19,596 nt of DNA. Source: CAYOVG01 sp964407285. Its GTDB lineage: Bacteria; Desulfobacterota; Syntrophobacteria; Syntrophobacterales; Syntrophobacteraceae. The notes beneath the pieces were generated by a model. That model searched no databases. It had not been told where the DNA came from and saw only the letters and a program-made list of their open reading frames with translations. Each line of letters begins with the position of its first letter. Within the stretch, counting starts at the first letter, position 1. A program made the position numbers and the translations under genes. The stretch spans positions 1 to 19,596 of the forward strand of contig CAYOVG010000099.1 in assembly GCA_964407285.1 (NCBI GenBank), read 5' to 3'. Shown here one piece after another: positions 1-7,743 of the stretch.

Positions 1-75
1 TGGGGGCATGCAACCAGATCCACTCACTCCTCCGCCCCTCCAGTCATCGATGCGCCCTCCGCCGGGCGGATTTCC

Positions 76-1086
76 CTACACCGGCTCCCTGACAAGGGAG
101 ACCTCATACTTTCCGAGCCCGAACGATCCGTCTTTGCCGACATTGAGGAATTCGCCCATCTTGAGATGTGCTGTGAACGGATTCAATTCTCCGGCGAACA
201 CGATCTCCCCGACGAAGCCGTCCAGGTTCATCCAACCTTCCTGCTCCGGTCTGCTGGAATGCCGCTGCCAGCGATACCACTCGAGCGAGGAGTCGTCCCG
301 GGTCGCCACCGCGGCGGCCCGCGCCAGGAGCGTTCTGTTGTCCGTATCGGCCGAAACGGGACTGTGTACGGAGAGGAGCGCGAATCGACGCAGGAGATTT
401 CGCATGAGTATCTCGAAGGTGAGGGGCCGGCCGAGTTTGCCTTCATACCTGTAGCGGAAGGGAGTGAGGAACCTCACTCGCGCCTCGCAAATCCGGTGTT
501 GAACCGGGAACGACGCATCCGCCCAGCGGCGAACGGAGTCGAAGTCCATCACCTCGCCGGAGTAGACGACGATGTCGCCGCCGCTTTCGGAAGGAAACCC
601 GTTCACTATGAGTTCGAGAGCGATGCGCCCTCTGCCGCGCCCCAGTCCCCCTTCTCCCATGCGGTTGAGGGCGTAGGCCATAAAGGGCAGGAACGCAACG
701 GCCCGCCCGACCAGGGTGAAGCCGAGGACCAGCAGGTCCCCGGATTTGTAAACGCCTCCGGGGGGCGGATCGAGGATGAACGGCTGCGGGTAGGTTTCCC
801 TCCTGAGCCTCGGGCTGAGGGCCTGGTGAAACGGCTCGATGAGGGGATGGTCCCACGACGACTCGAAGAGGTAGGCGTACAGGTTGCCGTAATGGCATTG
901 CGCGTGTACGGTACATTGCCGGCAGTTCTCGCGCTTGCCGTGGCGCACCCGCCGCAAGGCATGACCCAGAGCGCCGCGAACGGTCGATCCCGTGAAGAAA
1001 GGCAGGTGCAGCGGCTCCACAACGCGGAAGTAGGCCTTGAATCGAGAAAAACTGAGATTTTCAAGTATACTGGACATTGTGTTCAA
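76..1086 (-). CDS. cas6: Cas6-family CRISPR RNA-processing endoribonuclease (RAMP protein)
   Basis: Proteins of this family cut CRISPR precursor transcripts within the repeat to release guide RNAs. The 336-residue product looks like the PF10040-type Cas6: an early FTGSTVRGALGHAL segment (about 31-44), a Cys cluster CRQCTVHAQCHYGNLY (about 56-71) like the Cys-containing YGxLFE region of this group, and a C-terminal glycine-rich loop, VGKDGSFGLGKYEV (about 316-329), of the kind that binds RNA in RAMP folds. The catalytic residue cannot be assigned by eye. The longest frame starts at TTG 1086, with AAGGA 4 nt upstream. An ATG at 1077 (MSSILENL) is the alternative, but its spacing is 13 nt. The TTG directly follows the stop of a doubtful upstream ORF. 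No array or other cas gene is visible in the window, so its partners, if any, lie to the left. The family call is firm; the exact subtype is open. Confidence 0.85.
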   Translation of the reverse strand: MNTMSSILENLSFSRFKAYFRVVEPLHLPFFTGSTVRGALGHALRRVRHGKRENCRQCTVHAQCHYGNLYAYLFESSWDHPLIEPFHQALSPRLRRETYPQPFILDPPPGGVYKSGDLLVLGFTLVGRAVAFLPFMAYALNRMGEGGLGRGRGRIALELIVNGFPSESGGDIVVYSGEVMDFDSVRRWADASFPVQHRICEARVRFLTPFRYRYEGKLGRPLTFEILMRNLLRRFALLSVHSPVSADTDNRTLLARAAAVATRDDSSLEWYRWQRHSSRPEQEGWMNLDGFVGEIVFAGELNPFTAHLKMGEFLNVGKDGSFGLGKYEVSLVREPV

Positions 1087-1449
1087 TCATTCCTTCGGTC
1101 TTCGGATTCTGTTCAGACCCGGCCAAGCGTAGAGGAAGTTTCGCTGAACCAAAGACGCCATTGGTCTCGGGCCGTCGTAATCCCGCGTAAGTCCGGTCTT
1201 CCACATAGGTCGGCACTTTCCAATAGCTCTCCGACCGGATGCCGGCATCCGCGCCCTCATCCTCGTCGAGAACTCGTCCTCGCCGAAAACTTCCGATTTG
1301 ACGTCTTTGACGTCACTCAGATCTTCGGGATGCAGCCCGCTATCGCGCTTTCCCCCGGCCATCTTCTTGAGCTTACCGCTTTCCGAATACGAATGACGGC
1401 ATGCCTGCTTCTGTCGATTCCCGCGGCGGTGAGCGGCTGAAACAGGCAA
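1087..1449 (-). CDS. doubtful hypothetical ORF abutting cas6, possibly a gene remnant
   Basis: This is a 120-codon open frame whose TGA lies directly before the TTG start of cas6, so translational coupling is conceivable. I do not recognise the product. The first half is charged (SDVKDVKSEVFGEDEF); the second half is Arg/Pro/Trp-rich and does not look like a folded protein. Over about 1060-1260 a different minus-strand frame reads more like protein (for example SYWKVPTYVEDRTYAG, then ETNGVFGSAKLPLRLAG) and runs past the cas6 start. Such a frame change suggests either a frameshifted relic or two chance ORFs. A perfect 16-bp palindrome (CGGATGCCGGCATCCG, 1236-1251) lies inside. No domain or signal peptide is visible. 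Confidence 0.25.
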   Translation of the reverse strand: MPVSAAHRRGNRQKQACRHSYSESGKLKKMAGGKRDSGLHPEDLSDVKDVKSEVFGEDEFSTRMRARMPASGRRAIGKCRPMWKTGLTRDYDGPRPMASLVQRNFLYAWPGLNRIRRPKE

Positions 1450-2296
1450 AATTCCCGGCTTCCCTGCCGTGCGCTTATCCAGTTCAGATACCGCCGGACC
1501 TGGAGGCTTGCCGGAGAACTTCCGAAGTTCTATTCACACTTCGCCTTGTCAAACGCCAGCGGAAGCAGTTGTCTTTTCGGTTCGGCCGGCGACGGGCTTC
1601 CTCCATACTACTCTTCCCGTGTGCCCGCTGCATACATTTCCCACTCTTTTCCAAAGGCGAGAAATCTGATGAGAAGGGGGAGGAAGCAGAGGCATCGGTC
1701 ACCGACGGCCCTTAAGAGGGAAGCCTGACTTGCGCCGGCACTTCCAGGCAGTCCGGATAAACTTCTGAACCGGTCCAATGTGGAGGATCGAGAAATTCTT
1801 CCCATTTCTCATGATTGACCCCTCGGGAAGTCGGTCAGAACCGCAACATTCCTATATCGTCATATCCATCCTAGGAATCGGCAGTCAAAGAACTAGTCTA
1901 ACATTATTACCCATTACTCCTGACTATATAAATCCGGTAGTATGATTTATAGTATGGCATCATATGATTTTATAACGACGCATAGCTCAAAATGCAATAT
2001 ATATATTGTGATTCAAGAGAGTATTTCATTCGTGCTTGTTCAATTTACTGTACGGATTAAAATGGATATGTGTTAAGCGGATGAAATAGATAAGAAAGTT
2101 ACGGGTTTCGTGATGTGACTCAATGAGATGTGCACAAATGGGCTTGAAAAGAGGCGAATGTATTGCAGCCTGCGTGTGAAGCCGATGGCCGTTAGCCCGG
2201 CGAGGGAGCGGCGTTGTCCGCCGGGCGAAACAACGGCTTCGCCGCTACCTGCCGCCGGGCTACTGCCGCCGCCACCTCTCGGGTTCATGCCGTCGA
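1450..2296. other. gene-poor spacer between malQ and the cas6 region
   Basis: I see no convincing gene in these 847 bases: the short open frames overlap one another on both strands and resemble nothing known to me. Base composition changes sharply. About 1850-2150 is AT-rich (36 of 120 bases are G or C at 1921-2040), unlike the GC-rich flanks. Visible structure includes a hairpin GAGAAAT/ATTTCTC with a 7-nt loop at 1790-1810, a perfect palindrome CAATATATATATTG at 1995-2008, and the nested inverted repeat at 2194-2261 listed separately. No CRISPR-like repeat series is present. A promoter for the leftward cas6 unit may lie here, but I could not identify a convincing -35/-10 pair. Confidence 0.5.
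2194..2261. repeat. nested GC-rich inverted repeat downstream of malQ
   Basis: The outer arms AGCCCGGCG (2194-2202) and CGCCGGGCT (2253-2261) are perfectly complementary. Inside them AGCGGC (2207-2212) pairs with GCCGCT (2241-2246), and GTTGT (2213-2217) pairs with ACAAC (2230-2234). The apical loop contains CGCCGGGC (2219-2226), which could instead pair with GCCCGGCG of the left outer arm (2195-2202), giving two mutually exclusive folds. The element begins about 36 nt past the malQ stop, so it would lie in the malQ 3' transcript. No T-run follows in the malQ direction, so a simple intrinsic terminator is unlikely; a transcript-end stabiliser or dispersed REP-like element is possible. Confidence 0.6.
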
Positions 2297-4675
2297 TTAC
2301 CTGCCGCGCTCATGCCTCAGCGCTTCGAACAATTCCCGGACACGGCCGTCGCCACGCAGGTCTTCGAGGTTCATCGGGAACTTTCTGCGCCAGTTGGGGT
2401 GTTCGAGGACTGTGCCGGGGAGGTTGATCTGTTCCACCTGCCCGAGCAGATCCTCCAGTTGGACCATCATGACTTTCGACGGCGCGCGCGCCGCGTAGCG
2501 GTATATGGCCTGGATCAGCTCCACGGGCGCGTCCCGCATCAGGGAATCGCGCACGCGGCCGCCCTGCCCGAAAATGCCGCAGGCGCCGGAAAGGCCCGCG
2601 GCCAAGTTGCAGCCGGAACCGCCGTCAGGTCCGGGAGTGGTCCCGACCTCCACGGCGAGGTCCACGGCGAGGGCCGTGCATTCCCGCAGCAGTTCCTCCA
2701 GTAGTGCGCAGCTCAGCAAGCCCTCCCGCTCCAGGGCCGCAAGTATCGAGGCGCGGTCGATAACGCGGGCCGCCATCTGCTTGTCGTACTGCTCCAGGGT
2801 GGGGAACATGCTGTGGGCGGCGCGCACGTCCAGGTCGCGGGCGGTCCAGAAGCCGGGCAGGGTGGGCATGTCGTGCGTGCCGACCGAAACCAGCGCGTGG
2901 GCGGGGAACTCCCCCGGGGGCTTGTGGGAGCCCGCCTTTTCCCCATCCCAGTACTTCTCGTAGTAGAAAAGGCGGTAGTTAAAAATTCCGTACTCGCGCA
3001 TGGCCCCGCGCACGGGGTCGGGGACGGTCCCCAGGTCCTCGCCGATGACCATGCAGCCGTTCCGGTGGCTCTCCAGGGCCAGGACGCCCAGCAGGTCCTC
3101 GAAGGGATAGTAGACATACGAGCCATCCAGGGCCGACTTCCCGGACGGTATCCAGAAGAGGCGAAGCAGGCCCATCACGTGGTCGATGCGTATCGCCCCG
3201 GCGTGGCGCATGTTGCTGCGAAGCGTTGCGATGAAGGGATCATACCGCGCCTCGATCATACGCTCGGGCGCGAGCGGCGGGAGTCCCCAACTCTGCCCGT
3301 ACAGATTGCAGTCGTCGGGCGGACACCCGATGGATGCCCCCTGGGCGTAGAGCGCCTGGTTCGACCACGCCTCGGCCCCGCCGCGGTCGACGCCGAGGGC
3401 GAGGTCCTCGTAGAGCCCGACCCCCAACCCCACTTCCATGCACCGCCTCCCCGCCAGGCCGTACTGGCGTTCCGTCTCCCACTGCACGTACTGGAAGAAC
3501 TCCACCCGCTCCCGGTGCGACTCCGCAAACACGGCGACTTCGGGAGACTGCGGGTCCCGGTACGCCTCCGGCCATGCCGGCCAGCCCCAGACCCCGGCGT
3601 CATCCTCGTGGAAGTGCTCCTGGAGCGCCTGGAAGAGAGCGAGCCGGTGAAGGGGGCCTCCGCCCTCCGCCTGGTATCCTCTGAACCCTCTCGCCCGTTC
3701 GCCTTCCGGGTCCGCCTCCAGGCGGCTCGCGCGGAAATGGCGGTACACCATCTCGAGTATCCGGAACTTGAGGGCCGAAACCGCACGGTAGTCCACCAGT
3801 TCGTTCGCCCGAAGCTCCTCCAGCCTCGCCCGGAATTCGGGCGCGCCGACGGCCTGCCGCGCCTCCTCGCATTCCCGGAACTCGGGGATCGATTCCACGT
3901 CCAGGTAGAGAATGTTACGAAAGAGCCTGCTGGAAGGGCTGTACGGACTCGCGTGTTCCGGATTGTGGGGGAAGAGCGCGTGCAGCGGATTGAGTCCGAC
4001 GATGTTCGCCCCGGATTCCGCGCAGAGTTCGACAAGCATTCTCAAGTCCGTGAAGTCGCCGATGCCCCAGTTGCGCCGCGAGCGCAACGAGTAGAGCTGG
4101 ACCGCCGGCCCCCAGACGCGTCCGTCCCCATGGAGCGCTCCGGGAAGGTAGCACCTGCCGGGCGCCACGATCAGGCGCATTTCCGATTCCGCACGCGCGC
4201 CGGAGAGCGGGCAGCCGACGGCCAGCCGGTGGTATCCCCATCCGGGGCTCAACTCCAGCCTGAGCGCGTACCGGGCGTAACTCCCGCCCCCGATCTGGCG
4301 CCGTTCCAGCACCTGCAGGCCGGCCAGGTCCGCTTCGCCTTCATGCCTCCACCCGTTCTCCTCGGTGAGCGACCACCTGATGGAGTCGCCGCATCCGGGC
4401 GGGTCCGGCAAATGCAGATGCACCTCGATAGGGAAGGTCCCCTCCCTGACCACCTGGACGGGGGCCAGGGGACGCATCCAGCGGCTGTTCTCCTTGCCGA
4501 TCAGGGCCGAATGCAGGCCGGATTCGTCGGTCTCCACCGCGACCCCCATCGCGGCGAGCAGGGCCTGCAACGTCTCCGGCGATACCGGATTGTGATTGCC
4601 CCAGATATCTATGTACGTGGTTTCGATTCCGTACAATCCGGCAAGCCGGCGCAAAAGCGATTCCCATTCGGACAT
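2297..4675 (-). CDS. malQ: 4-alpha-glucanotransferase (amylomaltase, GH77)
   Basis: This enzyme transfers alpha-1,4-glucan segments between maltodextrins or glycogen-derived chains, acting in the cytoplasm. The three GH77 catalytic acids are visible: D498 in RIDHVMGL (nucleophile), E546 in IGEDLGTVPDP (acid/base) and D602 in GTHDMPTLPGFW (transition-state stabiliser). Their spacing is close to that of the short Thermus enzyme. At 792 residues the protein belongs to the long, E. coli-like class with an N-terminal extension of about 200-240 residues before the barrel (about 240-780). The start at ATG 4675 (MSEWESLLRRL) is chosen because GGGAG lies 9 nt upstream and the sequence resembles MalQ from there. 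The frame stays open to 4852, but that stretch is unlike MalQ. The gene stands alone, facing away from the HD-GYP gene. glgC, 1.7 kb away, supports a glycogen or maltodextrin role. Confidence 0.93.
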   Translation of the reverse strand: MSEWESLLRRLAGLYGIETTYIDIWGNHNPVSPETLQALLAAMGVAVETDESGLHSALIGKENSRWMRPLAPVQVVREGTFPIEVHLHLPDPPGCGDSIRWSLTEENGWRHEGEADLAGLQVLERRQIGGGSYARYALRLELSPGWGYHRLAVGCPLSGARAESEMRLIVAPGRCYLPGALHGDGRVWGPAVQLYSLRSRRNWGIGDFTDLRMLVELCAESGANIVGLNPLHALFPHNPEHASPYSPSSRLFRNILYLDVESIPEFRECEEARQAVGAPEFRARLEELRANELVDYRAVSALKFRILEMVYRHFRASRLEADPEGERARGFRGYQAEGGGPLHRLALFQALQEHFHEDDAGVWGWPAWPEAYRDPQSPEVAVFAESHRERVEFFQYVQWETERQYGLAGRRCMEVGLGVGLYEDLALGVDRGGAEAWSNQALYAQGASIGCPPDDCNLYGQSWGLPPLAPERMIEARYDPFIATLRSNMRHAGAIRIDHVMGLLRLFWIPSGKSALDGSYVYYPFEDLLGVLALESHRNGCMVIGEDLGTVPDPVRGAMREYGIFNYRLFYYEKYWDGEKAGSHKPPGEFPAHALVSVGTHDMPTLPGFWTARDLDVRAAHSMFPTLEQYDKQMAARVIDRASILAALEREGLLSCALLEELLRECTALAVDLAVEVGTTPGPDGGSGCNLAAGLSGACGIFGQGGRVRDSLMRDAPVELIQAIYRYAARAPSKVMMVQLEDLLGQVEQINLPGTVLEHPNWRRKFPMNLEDLRGDGRVRELFEALRHERGR

Positions 4676-5216
4676 TGGACGATTCTCCCGAAAAAGATTC
4701 TCATGAGAAGTTATTATTTCTTGCCTCGAACCGCAGGTCCCCGGGAAAGTCAACAGTATTGCCTTCCTCCCGCGCGCCGTCCTCCGCGACTTCGCTCCCG
4801 TCCCGGTCGGATTGTCGGATTGGATGGTGTGGTCTTCGGTTGAGCGCGTCATCGACGATTTGAAGAATTATAGGTAAACCGGAGGTTTTTTCAAATACCC
4901 GCCATCGGGATTCCACCGAAGCCACGTGATTTTTTCAGTTCCTCGACAAAAGACTTGACGCATCGGGTTTGTTCTTTTAATCATGTTGTTACAAATCGAA
5001 TGTCGATTGCCGGGTAAATTGGTCACCATGGATGATGTCGGTAATGCGCCGGTATGGCCTCCGAAGGAGGCAGCCGGGCAAGGAGGATGGATCATTCGCG
5101 GTTGCACGTAACGTGCGGAATGAAAGGGCCGTCGCCTCGGCTTCCGTACGTTTGCCGTCCGTCCGAAACCTGAAACGGCTATAGCTGCTATACGGCTACG
5201 AGGGATTCACGCGCTG
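4676..5216. other. intergenic region with several small inverted repeats
   Basis: These 541 bases separate divergent malQ and the HD-GYP regulator and should hold both promoters. A perfect 12-bp palindrome, TTCTCATGAGAA (4698-4709), sits 22 nt before the malQ start and could be an operator. A weak sigma70-like pair, TTGACG (4955-4960) and TTTAAT (4976-4981), has a short 15-bp spacer and points right. Behind it lie AATCGA/TCGATT (4994-5008), a GC-rich hairpin GCCTCC-GAA-GGAGGC (5057-5071), GCACGT-A-ACGTGC (5104-5116) and ATAGC-T-GCTAT (about 5181-5191). If transcription starts near 4988, the HD-GYP leader would be about 230 nt long. I compared the region by eye with the c-di-GMP, cobalamin and Moco riboswitch cores and found no match. 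Confidence 0.5.
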
Positions 5217-6314
5217 ATGTTACGTGGCAATGAAAATGTCAGGATTCTGATCGTCGATGACGAGTGGTACATCTCGGAACTCGTCTCGCGCTGGCTGGAA
5301 GCGGAAGGGTACAGCTACACCACGGCTTCCAGCGCCGAAGACGCCTGGGCGCTGATCGAGCAGGAGAAGTTCATGGTGATCATCTCCGACATCAACATGC
5401 CCGGCAAATCGGGAATAGAACTGCTCAGCATGACCCGAAAGCACTACCCCGACGTCGCGGTAATCATGGCCACGGCCCTTGACGATCGAAAGACCGCAAT
5501 CCGCACCCTCGAACTCGGAGCCTACGACTACCTCATCAAGCCCTACGACCAGAACGAACTCCTTATCAGCATAGCCAACGCGCTGGAGCGAAGGCGTCTC
5601 TTCCTGGAGAGCAGGGAGTATGGGGAGAGGCTCAAGGCCGAGGTGCTCGCCCGAACCACCGACCTGACCCACGAGGTGAAAGAGCGCAAACGCGCCGAAG
5701 AGGAACTGCAGCAGAGCCTCGGGAAGTTGCGTACCGTGATGGAAGGCACCATCAAGGCCATGGCACTGGTGACGGAAATGCGCGATCCGTATACGGCAGG
5801 CCACCAGCGCCGCGTGGCGACCCTCAGCAGCGCCATAGCCGTCGCCATGGGGCTCCCCCCGGACGACGTGGACGGCATCTACCTCGCCGGAATCGTCCAT
5901 GATATCGGAAAGATTTACGTCCCCGCCGAAATACTCAGCAAACCGGGCCGCCTGACGGAGATAGAATTTCATCTCATCAAGGTCCACCCGCAGGTGGGCT
6001 ACGATATCCTGAAGACCATCGAATTCCCGTGGCCCATAGCCACCATGGTTCTCCAGCACCACGAGAAGATGAACGGCTCGGGATACCCCCAGGGGGTATC
6101 CGGGGATGATTTTCTTCTGGGGGCGCGCATCCTGAGCGTAGCCGACGTGGTGGAGGCCATTTCGTCGCACCGGCCCTACCGGCCCGCCCTCGGTATCGAC
6201 AGGGCCCTGGACGAGGTGTCGAAGAACAGAGGCGCCCTGTTCGATGCCGATGTGGTCGATGTGTGCCTCAATCTCTTCGAAAAGGAAGGATTTCAGTTCG
6301 ACAAGGACGACTAG
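5217..6314 (+). CDS. two-component response regulator with HD-GYP phosphodiesterase output
   Basis: This is probably a cyclic-di-GMP phosphodiesterase controlled by phosphorylation. The receiver domain (about 8-125) has the acidic pair D14/D15, phospho-acceptor D58 in SDINMPG, T86 and K108 in LIKPYD. A coiled-coil-like linker (about 125-175) leads to the HD-GYP domain (about 178-350), with H196 in DPYTAGHQRR, the metal-binding pair H228-D229 in VHDIGK, and HHEKMNGSGYP (281-291). The usual HHExxDGxGYP has Asp where this protein has N286, but the GYP that marks the family is intact. Length (365 residues) is normal for this architecture. ATG 5217 is used; AGGGA lies about 12 nt upstream. No histidine kinase is adjacent, so the partner is unknown. 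The gene converges with glgC across 47 bp. Confidence 0.92.
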   Translation: MLRGNENVRILIVDDEWYISELVSRWLEAEGYSYTTASSAEDAWALIEQEKFMVIISDINMPGKSGIELLSMTRKHYPDVAVIMATALDDRKTAIRTLELGAYDYLIKPYDQNELLISIANALERRRLFLESREYGERLKAEVLARTTDLTHEVKERKRAEEELQQSLGKLRTVMEGTIKAMALVTEMRDPYTAGHQRRVATLSSAIAVAMGLPPDDVDGIYLAGIVHDIGKIYVPAEILSKPGRLTEIEFHLIKVHPQVGYDILKTIEFPWPIATMVLQHHEKMNGSGYPQGVSGDDFLLGARILSVADVVEAISSHRPYRPALGIDRALDEVSKNRGALFDADVVDVCLNLFEKEGFQFDKDD

Positions 6315-6361
6315 AACCGGGAAATCCGGAGACTTCGGAAATCCTTTCCGCGCTGCCGTTC

Positions 6362-7642
6362 CTATTCGGGCTTGTAGTAGCCTTTCGGCACCACGACGAT
6401 TCCCCTGGGCGTCACGTGAAAGCGGTTCCGGTCCTCCTGGGGCCGAATGCCGATTTCCGTATAGGGCGGAATGACGTTTTCCTTGTCGATGATGGCCTTT
6501 TTGATCTTGCAGTGGCGCCCGATTTCCACGCCGTCCATGATGACCGATTCGTCCACTTCGGCCCAGCTCCGGACCGTCACGTTATAGGCGAGCACCGAAT
6601 TGCGGACCGTGCCCCCCCGAATGACGCACCCGTGCGCCACCATCGAATCCACCGCAGTCCCCACGCGAAGCGCCTTGCCGGTTTCCCTCTCGTTGAGAAC
6701 GAACTTGGCGGGCGGGTACTGCCTTTGAAGCGTGCGGATGGGCCAGAGCCTCCCGTAGAGGTTGAAGAAGGGATCGACCCCCGTCAGGTCCATGTTGGCG
6801 TTCCAGTAGGCGTCGAGCGTCCCCACGTCGCGCCAGTAGGAGGAATCCCTGGTGTGGTCCATGAGCTGCATCCGGCGCATGCCGGCGCTGTCGACCGTCT
6901 GCACGTAATCCTGGATCTTGTTGTACCTGCGGTACGGATAGGCGACGATCTTGTAATCCTGGATGAGCTTCGGAATGATGTCTCGCCCGAAGTCTTCGAA
7001 ATCCGTATTCTTGAGCACGTCGAGGATGAGTTCGGTCTTGAACAGGTAGATCCCCATGGACGCCAGGGTGCGGTCCGGGTCGTCCGGAATGGGTTTGGGG
7101 TCCTTGGGCTTTTCATCGAAGCCTCGAATGTTGAAATCGTTGTCCACTTCGGCGATGCCGAAGTCCGATCCCAGGTGGCGTTCCACCTCGAGGAGCGCCA
7201 CGGAAACATCGGCCTGTCTTTCCTCGTGGTGCTGCCGGAAGGCGGCGTAGTCCATCTTGTAGACGTGGTCGCCGGACAGGATCAGCACGTGACGGGGGCG
7301 TTCCCTCTCGATGAGGTAGAGGTTCTGCCGGACGGAATCCGCCGTTCCCCGGTACCACTCGCTTCCCATCCGCTGCTGCGGAGCCACGATCCGAAGATAA
7401 TGCCCCAGGTCATTGGAGAAGATGCTCCATCCCTGCTCCAGGTGGTCCACCAGCGACTGGGACTTGTACTGAGGGAAAATCAATATTTTGTACATCTGCG
7501 AGTTTATGCAGTTGCTCAACGGAATGTCTATCAGCCGGTAGATCCCGCCAAACGGCGCGGCGGGCTTGGAACGGTCCTGGGTGATGGGCATGAGCCGCTG
7601 ACCGCGTCCTCCGGCCATGATTATGGTAAGTACATCCTTCAT
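6362..7642 (-). CDS. glgC: glucose-1-phosphate adenylyltransferase (ADP-glucose pyrophosphorylase)
   Basis: The enzyme makes ADP-glucose from ATP and glucose-1-phosphate, the committed step of bacterial glycogen synthesis, and is usually allosterically controlled. The 426-residue product is full length. It begins with the nucleotide-binding signature MAGGRGQRLMPIT (9-21), has D125 in LSGDHVYKMDY (the position of the catalytic Asp) and K178 in GFDEKPKDP, the conserved glucose-1-phosphate-binding FxEKP. A left-handed beta-helix-like C-terminal third follows (GCVIRGGTVRNSVL, VDESVIMDGVEIGRHC). The ATG start has GAGAG about 6 nt upstream. It lies 101 bp downstream of tlpA in the same direction, with an AT-rich gap, so it may have its own promoter. 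Together with malQ it suggests glycogen storage. Confidence 0.95.
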   Translation of the reverse strand: MKDVLTIIMAGGRGQRLMPITQDRSKPAAPFGGIYRLIDIPLSNCINSQMYKILIFPQYKSQSLVDHLEQGWSIFSNDLGHYLRIVAPQQRMGSEWYRGTADSVRQNLYLIERERPRHVLILSGDHVYKMDYAAFRQHHEERQADVSVALLEVERHLGSDFGIAEVDNDFNIRGFDEKPKDPKPIPDDPDRTLASMGIYLFKTELILDVLKNTDFEDFGRDIIPKLIQDYKIVAYPYRRYNKIQDYVQTVDSAGMRRMQLMDHTRDSSYWRDVGTLDAYWNANMDLTGVDPFFNLYGRLWPIRTLQRQYPPAKFVLNERETGKALRVGTAVDSMVAHGCVIRGGTVRNSVLAYNVTVRSWAEVDESVIMDGVEIGRHCKIKKAIIDKENVIPPYTEIGIRPQEDRNRFHVTPRGIVVVPKGYYKPE

Positions 7643-7743
7643 AGCATTCTCTCAACGTTTGATTATTCGTATTAATGCATGTTTAAATCCGCAAATATGG
7701 AAAAATTCCCCTCCATCATCGCTCGAAAACCCCGGCCGCGGTC

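Noticed and set aside
166..1440. Plus-strand open frame of 424 codons across the cas6 region
   Set aside because: It is antisense to cas6; its translation is low in recognisable motifs and is a by-product of GC-rich codon use on the other strand.
2073..2288. Small minus-strand ORF of 71 codons after malQ
   Set aside because: It mostly translates the GC-rich inverted repeat and AT-rich spacer, and has no ribosome site or recognisable protein features.
1450..2296. Possible CRISPR array near cas6
   Set aside because: I looked for regularly spaced 25-40 bp direct repeats and saw none; only unrelated short palindromes occur.
2813..4843. Plus-strand open frame of 676 codons
   Set aside because: It is antisense to malQ, which has all three catalytic acids.
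4676..4852. N-terminal extension of malQ to 4852
   Set aside because: The extra 59 codons do not look like MalQ sequence, and a good ribosome site precedes ATG 4675.
5010..5100. Possible c-di-GMP (GEMM) or Moco riboswitch before the HD-GYP gene
   Set aside because: There is a GC-rich hairpin with a GAA loop, but the conserved core segments of those riboswitches are not present.
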